Source: Thalassiosira profunda (Eukaryota; Bacillariophyta; Thalassiosirophyceae; Thalassiosirales; Thalassiosiraceae). Taken from it: a stretch of 20,573 nucleotides of DNA. The stretch lies in contig JALLAP010000331.1 of assembly GCA_036939355.1 (NCBI GenBank), forward strand, positions 1 through 20,573. The letters are read 5' to 3'. A program made the translations under genes and the position numbers. Below are positions 1 through 9,500 of the stretch, in pieces (position 1 is the stretch's first letter; each line of letters starts with the position of its first letter). Below the pieces are notes generated by a model, which did no database searches, had not been told where the DNA came from, and was given only the letters and a program-made list of their open reading frames with translations.

Positions 1-1833
1 TCTTCAAGGACGCGCAGTTCAACATTGCCCACGGGCGGCGGTACGGCCTCGTGGGTCCCAACGGAAAAGGAAAGAGCACGCTGCTGAAGATGATCGCGTC
101 GCGGGATTTGATCTTGCCGCCGCGGGTGGACTTTCTCTACGTGGAACAGGAGGTGCAGGCGGATAACACCCCCGCCGTGGACGCCGTGCTGAAGGCGGAC
201 AAGGTCCGTTGGGATCTGCTGGAGGAAGAGAAGGCGCTGACGCAGGCGATTGACGATGGGGACGAGGATCCCCAGAAGTTCACCCGGTTGCAGGAAGTGC
301 TGGACGAGCTCAACACGATTGGGGCATCGGCCGCCGAGGCAAAGGCGCGTCGCATTCTGTTCGGTCTCGGGTTCGACGGAGAGATGCAAACCAAGCCCAC
401 GAAAATGTTCTCGGGAGGATGGAGGATGCGCATTTCGCTGGCCCGCGCCCTCTTCATCGAGCCCACTCTGCTGATGCTTGATGAGCCGTGAGTTTCTTTG
501 ATTCGTCGAGTGCTTTGCTCCAGAGGTGCACATCTAATGCTTCTTTCTCCTTGCAGTACCAACCACTTGGATCTCGATGCTGTGATCTGGTTGGACAACT
601 ACCTGCTCGGTTGGAAGAAGACGCTCCTTATTGTATCGCACGACCAAGATTTCCTGAACTCCGTCTGCGACGAGATTTTGCACATCGAGGATCTCAAGCT
701 GGCGAGTTACAAGGGCAACTATGATTCGTTCAAGAAGGCCGAGAAGGCCAAGATCAAACAGCAACAAAAGGATTACGAAAAGCAGGAGAAGCGGCTGCGC
801 GAGCTGAAGCGGCAGGGCCAGTCGAAGGCCAAGGCGACGGAGACGGTGAAGAAGAACAAACGCGAGCCGGGGGCGCGGACGGCCAAGAAGCAAAAGGAGT
901 CGATCGCTTCCGGGCAGGACACGGCGAAGCAGGCGGAACTGATCAAGCGCCCCAAGGAGTACAAGGTGCAAATCAACTTCCCCGAGGTGGCAGAGCTGTC
1001 CCGCCCGGTCATGGAGGTGAACCGCGTATTCTTCCGTTACTCGGAAAAGCACCCCGTCATCTTCGACTGCATCGATTTTGGAATTGACATGGACAGCCGC
1101 ATTTGCGTCGTGGGTCCCAACGGTGCGGGTAAATCCACGCTCCTGAAGCTCCTCACTGGAGAGATCAAGGCGGTGAAGGGCGAGGTGAAGCGCAACCCCC
1201 GCCTGCGCATGGGCATTTACAATCAGCATTTCGTGGATCGTCTGCCGATGAACAAAACGCCCGTCGAGCACTTGCGGGATCGGTACCNTTTACAATCAGC
1301 ATTTCGTGGATCGTCTGCCGATGAACAAAACGCCCGTCGAGCACTTGCGGGATCGGTACCAGGACGAGGATTACCAATCGATTCGCAACCGACTGGGCAA
1401 GTACGGGCTGGAGGGTCATGCCCACGAGGTGACCATGCGGGACTTGAGCGGAGGGCAAAAGGCGCGTGTCGTCTTCGTGGATCTGAGCTTGCAACGGCCT
1501 CATATCTTGCTGCTGGATGAGCCTACCAACAACTTGGACATTGAGACTATCGACGCGCTCATCACCGCCATCAACGAGTTCAACGGAGGCATCGTCTGCG
1601 TGACGCACGACCAGCGCCTCATCGACGAGTGTGACTGCGAGCTGTGGGTAGTGCAGGAGCAGGATGCGGTCAAGTGGTCCGCCGGATTTGACGACTACAA
1701 GGATACCATCCTGAACAAGCTGGAGGAGCAGGCGGCCAAGGAGGAGGCGATGCGAAACGAGAGGTTGGAGGCCGCGGCCAAGGAGAGAGAAGCGAAGCTG
1801 GCGCGGTTCAAAGAGAAGATGGGGACCAAGTAA
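1..1833 (+). CDS. ABCF1: ABCF1-type (ABC50/plant GCN4-like) ABC-F ATPase, 5'-partial
   Basis: This is a soluble ABC-F protein with two ATPase domains and no membrane segments. Family members bind ribosomes or initiation factors and act in translation. The frame is open from base 3, so the N-terminus lies outside the window. Domain 1 shows Walker [10 protein letters not shown] (about 54-80), signature FSGGWRMR, Walker B LMLDEPTNHLD split by the intron at 488-556, and H-loop IVSHDQ. A Lys/Glu-rich linker follows (about 735-945), then the LIKRPKEY stretch typical of ABCF1. Domain 2 has GPNGAGKST (about 1113-1139), [22 protein letters not shown] and CVTHDQ. All key ATPase residues are present. 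The tail is a charged helix ending MGTK before TAA at 1831-1833. The frame breaks at the N at 1288, where 72 nt are duplicated; dropping 73 nt restores it. CDS parts are 1-487 and 557-1833 with that artefact. It converges on the SGNH gene, 21 nt away. The family call is very secure and the subfamily likely. Confidence 0.95.
488..556 (+). other. spliceosomal intron in the ABCF1 gene (69 nt, phase 2)
   Basis: The donor is GTGAGT at 488-493. The acceptor is a pyrimidine-rich tract ending TTGCAG at 551-556. Splicing joins CC to T and restores the Pro of the conserved LDEPTNHLD Walker B motif, which fixes both boundaries to the base. Reading through meets an in-frame TGA at 489-491. It is the only intron I can place with certainty in this window. 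Confidence 0.95.
1216..1360. repeat. 72-nt direct duplication around an N gap (assembly artefact)
   Basis: Bases 1216-1287 and 1289-1360 are identical over 72 nt and are separated by the single N at 1288. The copies encode the same part of ABC domain 2 twice, in different frames. Removing one copy plus the N leaves a continuous family-like sequence, so this is an unmerged contig overlap and not a biological repeat. Confidence 0.95.
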
Positions 1834-1854
1834 GAGAGCTCATTAGGAGGCACC

Positions 1855-3831
1855 TTAATGTTTGGCTATGCTCTTTCTGCCTTTTGTTGGCGAGCACCTT
1901 CGTGCTGATAGCGTCAGCAGTTTCACTTTGTTGCCGTCCCTTCCGTCGATCTTCTGATTGCTTTTTACTGTCACCTCGCAATACCCTGTGCAGCCGGCCT
2001 CGTCGTCGGAAGAGACTTGAATATCGTTCCACACAGATATGGGTGATGTCCAAAGACCGTCGATGCCCTTCTTTGCGGTGATTTTCTTTGGCGGCTCCTG
2101 CTTCTGCGTGTCACTTCCATAGTCCCTCACCTCGACGTCGAACGTTCCCATCCCTTTGTACGACATGAGAATCGCGAGGTAAACGACGTAGCACTGTCCC
2201 GGAGGCAGCTCGACGGAGAACGTGATCTTGCTGCCTCCCTCGGGGTTGGTTGATATCCATCCCGGCCGCTGTTTGAGATCGTCATCAGCGTACAGTTCGA
2301 AGCCTTCGGCGCCATTCTTTATTGGCTGGAGCCTGTCCCACCGAGTGAATACCCTGGCCACATCCTTGACGACCAAATAATCGCTCCGGACCTCCAGCTG
2401 ATGGAAGCTGTCCGCCACGAACGTTGTCAAAGGCATCACATCTCTTTCCATCACATTTTCATCCTCGCACGAAGTTCGTTGTGCCGATGCCAGAGTATGA
2501 ACGATCAAGTCCTTCGCAATCGCATGGCCCACCGCTGACGGATGCACGGCGTCGTGTGCGAAGAAGGGCACGAAGCACTCGAACCTCCCCTTTGGTATGT
2601 CTCCTTGCTTGGCATTGCATTTGAGCTTTCTGTCGCGTATGATGGAGGACCGGTCAATAAATGTGCAGACGCTCTTGCATCCGCCATTCCTAAATTGGGG
2701 TATAATGTGCTCGGGATGACACGGCGAGCAGCCGTGAGGGTATGGAAGCACGGCCGACGAAATGTTCATTTGGACGCTGTTCGCGTCGGGCCCAAGTCCG
2801 GCATTCTCCAACCACTCATCCTTCCCGAACGAGAATGTCGTTGCCTCCATCTCCTCTAGCTTGTGTGTCAATCTAAAAAAGTCGGGGAACATTGCCTCTG
2901 CGTAAGAAACCACCGGTATCTGATAATGCTGCGCCACTCCCATGTGCAAGAGCGCTCCCGTCTTGCGGGTGGCTATTGCCGTTTGCATCTCCAAGAACAT
3001 TATTGCCGTATTTGGGTACTTCTTCAGCAGGGCGTGGATGACCACCTCAGTGCACAGCACCAATTCGCGAAATCCCTCGAAGAAGACGGACGTTTTGGAA
3101 TCGACGGTGATCAGGTGATCCTGGCCCTGATAGTCGTTCACTGCAAACTCCAAAATGATCAGATCGGGCGCGCCATTGGACGAGCGAGGCATCTGCGTCG
3201 CTAGGTCCGAGTGCAGGATGTTCAATCGCTTGGCCATTGCGCAACTGTCGGCACCGTGAGCTGCAACATTGATCACTCTGTGTTGATTGCGATTTCGACC
3301 GGTGTTTGTTTCTTCCAGCGGATGCATTTCGTTCATCCACCCTTCCAACCTCTCAGCGTACCGCACGCTGTCAGGAGTGACCCCGTGCCCTAACGATATG
3401 CTCCCGCCGGCCACCACGGCAACTACCGGCCTTTGTCGCGATGACAACGCGTCCATCATTTGGTTCAGGCGATATTGGTTGCCCAGCCACGCCTGCGACC
3501 TCCGGAGGTCCTGCTTCGTGAGGCCCGGGGTTTGCTTTGCAGTGATGCGCTCATACTCTCTTTGGCACGTTGATGGCTCTCCTCGAGTTGCCAGTGCACT
3601 GTGAGGTTGCGGAGCTCTGACGAGGCCCCTGGCAGGCGGACAGTCGACGTGGGTTTGGGCGACCAGACGGTGCATGTGGACCATGTAAATGATACATGTC
3701 AAAAATGCAGCCAGCAACATCAGTTGGGGGCGGAAGGACGATGCACCGCGAGGCATTGGACCGTGCCGATGGTGCATCTTCGAATTAGATGATGTGCCGT
3801 GGCGCACATCGTGTTGCGGATATGCGTGCAT
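1855..3831 (-). CDS. membrane-anchored SGNH/GDSL-type hydrolase with extra C-terminal domain
   Basis: This is a 658-residue protein with a probable signal anchor at about 36-58 (LMLLAAFLTCIIYMVHMH), which suggests a type II secretory-pathway protein with a luminal catalytic domain. SGNH blocks are visible. Block I is GGSISLGHG with nucleophile Ser144. An NVAAHGAD stretch (about 188-195) fits the Gly-bearing block. ILEFAVND (Asn232) is block III. HDAVHPS supplies the D-x-x-H pair Asp427/His430 of block V. A Cys-rich insert (about 368-420) and a C-terminal region of about 190 residues, predicted beta-rich, extend it well beyond a minimal GDSL esterase. Family members hydrolyse or transfer acyl esters; a glycan O-acyl esterase or transferase is a guess from topology only. 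The ATG at 3829-3831 is the start because an in-frame TGA lies four codons upstream. It is single-exon, ends 21 nt from the ABCF1 stop, and diverges from the glycosyltransferase gene. The fold is well supported; the substrate is unknown. Confidence 0.9.
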   Translation of the reverse strand: MHAYPQHDVRHGTSSNSKMHHRHGPMPRGASSFRPQLMLLAAFLTCIIYMVHMHRLVAQTHVDCPPARGLVRAPQPHSALATRGEPSTCQREYERITAKQTPGLTKQDLRRSQAWLGNQYRLNQMMDALSSRQRPVVAVVAGGSISLGHGVTPDSVRYAERLEGWMNEMHPLEETNTGRNRNQHRVINVAAHGADSCAMAKRLNILHSDLATQMPRSSNGAPDLIILEFAVNDYQGQDHLITVDSKTSVFFEGFRELVLCTEVVIHALLKKYPNTAIMFLEMQTAIATRKTGALLHMGVAQHYQIPVVSYAEAMFPDFFRLTHKLEEMEATTFSFGKDEWLENAGLGPDANSVQMNISSAVLPYPHGCSPCHPEHIIPQFRNGGCKSVCTFIDRSSIIRDRKLKCNAKQGDIPKGRFECFVPFFAHDAVHPSAVGHAIAKDLIVHTLASAQRTSCEDENVMERDVMPLTTFVADSFHQLEVRSDYLVVKDVARVFTRWDRLQPIKNGAEGFELYADDDLKQRPGWISTNPEGGSKITFSVELPPGQCYVVYLAILMSYKGMGTFDVEVRDYGSDTQKQEPPKKITAKKGIDGLWTSPISVWNDIQVSSDDEAGCTGYCEVTVKSNQKIDGRDGNKVKLLTLSARRCSPTKGRKSIAKH

Positions 3832-4426
3832 GCTGGACGATCAAACAGCGCAGGATGGAGGTGAACCGTCGATCGTCGTAGATTGATGAGATGGTGCCCG
3901 ATCACGGCGATGAACCTACAACCCTCGCCATCTCATACCAAGCTCTACCAGTTGCAATCCTTCTCCGCCCGAGGTGTTGGAGACCACAAGCCCAAGCCGT
4001 GCGGGCCGCGGCAGACGAGGAGGAGGCAGGAAGCAACAGGAGAGGCGTGAGCGCGGGGGCGAGGAGCGAGGAGGAAGCAGGGCAGGGACGGAGGGAAGGA
4101 AGGCCTTTCCGCCTCCCCCCGCCCGCCGCCGGAGGGGTCATTTCTCCTTTAGCTCTGTCCGTGCTTCAGCCCCTCGCCTCCAATTTCTCCGGCGCGGCGA
4201 CCTCCACTGTGCGCCTCCCTTGTCCCTCGCGGCCTTGCTCATTCGTTCGTTGGGCGGGCAGTGGCGGGCGCGGACGGGGCGTCTATCCGACTTTGGTTCA
4301 TCGATCGCGTCTTATGCGCAGATAGAGAGGATATCCACTGGAGTTGCTGCAATTGCAATTGCACCGACACATTCTTGCGGAACAACTGAGAGTACAATAG
4401 AGAGAAGCAATTGGTAGGAGGGAAGC
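3832..4426. promoter_or_regulatory. head-to-head intergenic region, likely bidirectional promoter
   Basis: These 595 nt separate the starts of the SGNH gene (-) and the glycosyltransferase gene (+). I see no convincing gene. About 4012-4103 is strongly purine-rich on the top strand and switches at 4103/4104 to a pyrimidine-rich run to about 4131, followed by a mixed CT-rich stretch. A perfect 16-bp palindrome lies at 4348-4363, and GTTGCAAT lies at 3951-3958. No clear TATA box was found. Confidence 0.6.
4348..4363. promoter_or_regulatory. 16-bp perfect palindrome containing ATTGCAAT
   Basis: TGCAATTGCAATTGCA reads the same on both strands and lies 63 nt before the glycosyltransferase ATG. 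Its core ATTGCAAT resembles a C/EBP-type bZIP site. A DNA-bound regulator or a leader hairpin are both possible; function is inferred only. Confidence 0.4.
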
Positions 4427-6462
4427 ATGCAGACGCACCACCGCTATCACCTGTTCCTGGCGGTCGTCGGCGTCTTGGCCACGTCGTGGCGCCTCCTTGG
4501 GCCCAATACAAACGCCGCCAAGAGCTTGGGCGCCTCCTCCTTCGACCTCGACTTTAACGAGGATGGGGTCGCCTTCGACTCCTCGGCGGCGTGGCGCCAT
4601 CGCTCTTTGGGAACGTCCGGGAGTATTACAGCGCCAATTTCCCAAACAGGGCGTACCTCCCGTTAGGCCCTCGGATGGACGCGTGGGCCTCCCTCGAGAA
4701 GATCCGAGGAACGCCCGACTTTGTCCCCAAGAAGTCGTCCGAGCGAAAGTATGCCTTCAACGCCATCTTTTCCCAAAGCACCGACAAAGGGCGGAGGCTG
4801 CTGGCGCGGCAACTCAAGACGACGCGCAGTGCCCTTTCCACGTTCGCCAGCATGGCCAAGGGGTGGGCACAGGATCCCAACGATCCCAGTAACGCCCTGC
4901 TCGACACCAATAGCTACGCGGAGGTACTCTTGGACAGTGTCTTCACGCTGTCGCCAGCGGGCCACAATTCGGAGTGCTTCCGGTTATTCGAGGCGGTGGA
5001 GGCCGGGTCCATCCCCATTCTCGTCTGGAACAATCTGCACCAGAGGTGGCCATGCGCACAGAGCCTAGTGCACTGGCACGATGCCCCGATCATCGTATTG
5101 GGATCGTGGCGGGAGTTGCACGGCACGGTGGAAAGACTCATGGAGGATCCGGCAGCGCTTGATGCGAAGCAGCAAGAGCTTGCAGAGTGGTACGATGCGT
5201 ATTGGCGAGAAAGAATACGCGAGTTCGAGGACTTCATGCTCGATGCGGACATCGAAGAAGAAAGTGCCGAGGAGAATGACGTGGCGGAGATTGCTGAAAG
5301 TGCCAAAAGCGTTGCAGAGAGTGCTCAAATGCAGCGGGCCCTTGGCGAGGAGACACCCTCGAGCAGGCGGCAACTGCGCTTTTCGCCGTTGATGGTCGAC
5401 CCCAAGACTGTTACACAACGCGTGACGAATACGGTGACTATCTATCTCGCGAGGCAAAGGCGCGAGGACAAATTCAATCAGGCTCTCAGCGTGTTCAAAA
5501 CCGATGTCCTCCGGCGGTATGGATCGGGGCGCGTCCAATTTCTCATTCGGGAGCACGCCGAGTGCCCCCTCGATTGCAAGGCTAGCGACAACGCGATAAC
5601 GGCGCCACTGGATCACAGTCCTTGCCTGGTAGTGAGCCGCCACGCCCCTGCAATGTACTGCGATCTGGAGCGTATGAAGTGCAATTACCCTCATTGCAAA
5701 ACGATGGCGGCAAACGACGAAATGTGCCACAGCATCAACGAAGGATTCGACGCGCGGGAATATTACACGAGCGATCGACCCGAGTTGGGCTACCTGCCAT
5801 TGGGCCCGCGCTACGACTCCTGGCAGTCCTTCCAGAAGCTGCGGGAGCATCCCAACTTCATCATCCCTCCCGCGTCGAAGCGGCGGCACGCCTTCAACGC
5901 CATCTTCTCCCAGAGCACCAATTTGGAGCGACAACGGCTCGCCGAGGACATCGAGACGAGGGGGCGCACGGCAAAATTGCCGATTTATACTGCGATGGCC
6001 AAGCAGTGGTCCGGGCAGGCGAACGATGCGAGAAGCGCGCAACTGAGCACGGACGAATACGTGGCGGTGGTGCTCGACAGCATCTTCACGTTGTCGCCTG
6101 CGGGACACTCACCGGAATGCTTCAGATTGTTTGAGGCAGTGGAGGCGGGGTCGATCCCTGTGATGAGTTACGATGACCTCCACGGGGCGCACCACCCCAA
6201 CGAACGGGGGCGGAAGAATCTGATGAAGGCGCCACATCCGTGCAAGGATTCTCTGTTTCATTGGTACGACGCGCCGATCGTTGTGTTGGAGTCTTGGGGC
6301 GATCTCTACCCCACGCTGGAGGGGTTGATGGCGGACCCGGCAGCGTTGGATGAGAGGCAGGCGAAGTTGCGAGAGTGGTACGACGATTACATGCGTGGAG
6401 CTGTGGCCAGATTTGAGACCTTCATGCTCGATTCGTCGCCACCGCTGGCAGTGACAAGCTGA
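4427..6462 (+). CDS. tandem-domain exostosin/RXYLT1-like glycosyltransferase, with a frameshift near 4605
   Basis: The ATG at 4427 opens a signal-anchor-like N-terminus (HLFLAVVGVLATSW, about residues 8-21), as expected for a Golgi type II glycosyltransferase. The catalytic part lies one frame over, from about 4606 to TGA at 6460-6462. The overlap of frames is at CGCTCTTTGGGAAC (4601-4614), and one extra T in the T run would join them into 678 residues. Two homologous units follow: 4606-5244 and 5746-6432. Each starts REYY and LPLGPR, has FNAIFSQST, and carries the family's sugar-nucleotide-binding signature SPAGH..ECFRLFEAVEAGSIP (4951-5016 and 6094-6159). Each ends in F..FMLD. The period is about 380 residues. 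A linker of 167 residues (5245-5745) contains several Cys. Unit 2 has about 16 extra residues after its signature. Donor and acceptor sugars cannot be told. The frame break may be a sequencing error, a short intron, or a real mutation; long intact ORFs favour a working gene. Confidence 0.85.
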
Positions 6463-6534
6463 GAATGATTCAGGGAATACCTCTTTGGCTCACTCTGTGA
6501 AACATGTGTAGACTAGTCATAGACATTTCCCGGT

Positions 6535-9500
6535 TTACCACCTCGATTCGATTCTATCATCTCCCTCTGCAACGTGAAATTGGTTGGCATATCGGGACAC
6601 GCAGGCCGTCAAATCGCCAGAGTACAAGCTGGCCCAAGCGCGTCGGTAGATGTGCGTGAGGATCAATACGTCGTTCTCTTCGGAGGTTGAGAATCTCAGT
6701 GGGAGCCGGTTGTTTGGACCCTTTCTGCCGGTGTCCTGATGGGCTCTCCACGCATGCTGAATGCAACGAGCGGCTCGGTGGAGACGGAGGTTCTTCCTAA
6801 CAAGGTACCCCCTTGCCGCGCGTTGCATCTCGACGGCAACCGCGTTCAACACCTCTTGCACGAAGATGCCACACTCGTGCTGCCGCGGCAGTTGAGGGGT
6901 GATTTCGCGGATGCGATCCATGCTGCGGGGATTCCTCGGAAGGAGAGCTCTTGCCTTACTCAAAGGAACGGTGATGTCAGGCGCTGATTGAGGGCGCGAG
7001 AGGCACTCTGTCACATGCATGAGTTTCATTCTGAGCGAGACAACACAGCGTCTCCAAGCACGCTGGATGACCGCCGCTGATTCGTTGGCCGCCCTCCATC
7101 GCTCCCTGAACATAAATCCCCGAAGCGTCGCCTGAACCAGAAGAACCGCTGCTCTCTGGTGTTCGGCTTCACGAACTCGTTCCAAACGAGCTCGGTCGAG
7201 CCTACAACGCCAGGATCGAGCGACGGCTTGAATCGATACTGCAGCAGTGCTTTCCTTGAGATCCTGGGCTTGGCGCGCATACTCCCTTCTGCTTGTCAGC
7301 TCTCGTGTGGATGTCCACGAACGGGTCACTGCTTGAATCAACGTTGCTGCGTTTCTCATCATCTCTTCCTCGTGGGCTTGCTCCATTCTTCGAGCATATT
7401 CCATCTGGCATTTCCGCATTCTAGCTGAGGCCTGTATCACCGCAGCGGCGTCGTTTGCTTTCGCTCGACGAGCCTCGCCCGCAGCTTGCTCCTTCTCCAG
7501 TAAGCTTCGTCTGGCATAGAAGGAACGCACAGCTCTTTGGAGAGTGGCGGCAGCTTCATTCTCCCGGATCTTTCTCAGATTGGCAGAATAAGATTGCCTC
7601 GCATCCATCGCATTTGCTTTGGAACTGGAGGTGCGGTAGCACCTCTGAACCGTAGCGGCCATGAATTGGGCGTGGGAAAGCTTCTTCTTCCAAGCATTGG
7701 CTCGAGCGATGGCCTGGATCTTCGTCGCTGCTAGCACCTGCTTGCTGTGAGTTTCATTGGCTTGAAGCTTCAGTTGCAGCAACTTCCGTTGACACATTCG
7801 AGTCCGAATCATTGCCTGCACCTTGATCGCTGCTGCTGATCTCCTCAGCAGCTGCGTCATGCGGACTTCATTCTTCCTCTCTAATGCCCTTCTTTGGCAT
7901 GCCCACGACCGAACAGCTGCCTGGATGAAGACTGCCGCCGAGTGTTCACGCCGTTGCAAAAGGTCGTTGGTATGAGAGATCTTCATTGCATGTGTATCCA
8001 CCTGAGAGCGGAATCTGCGATAGCACCGTTGGATCATCGAGGCATGGGGTGTGAGCTTGACAAGCTTCCTCTGGCACACCCATGCTCGGACTGCGGCTTG
8101 AATGGTTGTCGCTGCCGCCAGCTCAACAGCTTGCGCCATCTCGTGCGCTTGCCTTCGTCTCTCCAAAACTTCCCTTCGGCAACGTCTCGACCTCGCCATT
8201 GCTTGGATTGTCGTCGCAGCCCGTGCCAGACGAAGCTGATCAGAGAGAATCTGGCGCTTTCTTTGAGATGACAGCTGGACCTTTCTTCTCAGCTTGTAGT
8301 CAACCAAGTGGAAAAAATAGTAGACTTGGATCTTCTCGGCAGCGGCGGCACGCCGGGCGTAGCGCGCCCTGTATGCAGCCTGAATTGCCAGGACGCTCCG
8401 GTTAATCTGATCTTGGGCATTGTGCTTCACAAGGCGTCGTTGGGGCATCACTCGGGCGTTGTATCTGAACCAAGCATGCTGGATGACCTTCGCTTTTGAT
8501 GAACAGTGGCGCAGTTGCTGCCGAACAGATAGCCCACGCCACCTCGCCTGCAGAAGGCACGCTTTCTTCTCTTGCTCACGAGCCAAGTTGTCAGCACTCG
8601 TTCTGCGCCAAATGGACTGCAGAGCGAGAATGCCTCGAAGCGACCTCTCGTAGTTGGCGCGGGAGAGACTTCGATGGGACGACGCACTTCTGCGGTGCTT
8701 TCTCCAATGCCGCTGGATGACAACAGAACACTTGTTCATGCCGAGATACACCTTCCTCGCGATGTACATGCGAACAACGCTTTGAATGAGGAGTGACCCC
8801 TCCAGCGTCTTTCGGCGATGTTCCACTTCGCGCGCCTCTTGGAGCTTGTGCGATAGATCCCTTTGGCACCTCCGAGATCGAATCGCTGCCTGAATTGACG
8901 TGGCCGCCGTCGATTCTCTCTCGCATTTAATGAGGCGAGCCTGTTGCATTCGTTGCTTTTCTTTCTGATAGATCCACGTTCTCGCCACAGCTTGAAGCGT
9001 CACAGCCGCAGCAGTTGCGATCCTCAGTTGGGCCTGGTCTGCTTGCTCCCTTCTGCGGGCTAGTTCTTGCTTGCATGCCAAGGAGCGCGCCATGGATTGA
9101 ATCACAGTGGCTGCGTGTGCTTCTTTCCTTTGCGCAAGCTCTCGTTTGCAGGGCCAGGTGCGAACGCATGATTGAATCTTTGTCGCTGCAGCCGTCGTCA
9201 GCGTCGCCCAAGCCAAACGAGCCTCCTCTCGCCTAGTCTTGAGTTCGTGTTGGCAGTGCCTAGATCGAGCGATTGCTTGGATGGAAGTCGCAGCGATGAG
9301 GCGAGCTTGGGCAATACAAGCTTCTGACAGTTCTCTTTGGCACAGATAAGATCGAACGGCAGCTTGAATGGCTGTCGCCGCCACCTCTTCACGCTGCTTC
9401 CTGAGCTCGACGGCATAAGATTGCCTCTGTTCACGAACAGCGCTTGCAGACAGGAAGATTTGATAGCACCGTTGAATCTTGATGGCGTTGCTAGAGGAGC

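Noticed and set aside
3974..4417. 147-codon open frame upstream of the glycosyltransferase
   Set aside because: It begins at GTG and not ATG, is Arg/Gly-rich from the purine tract, and ends ten bases before a better start. It is probably a compositional artefact.
4427..4605. Short GT-AG intron joining the two frames of the glycosyltransferase
   Set aside because: The only usable AG before the conserved FGNVREYY is at 4560-4561, and no good donor precedes it. A one-base indel in a T run is simpler, though an intron is not excluded.
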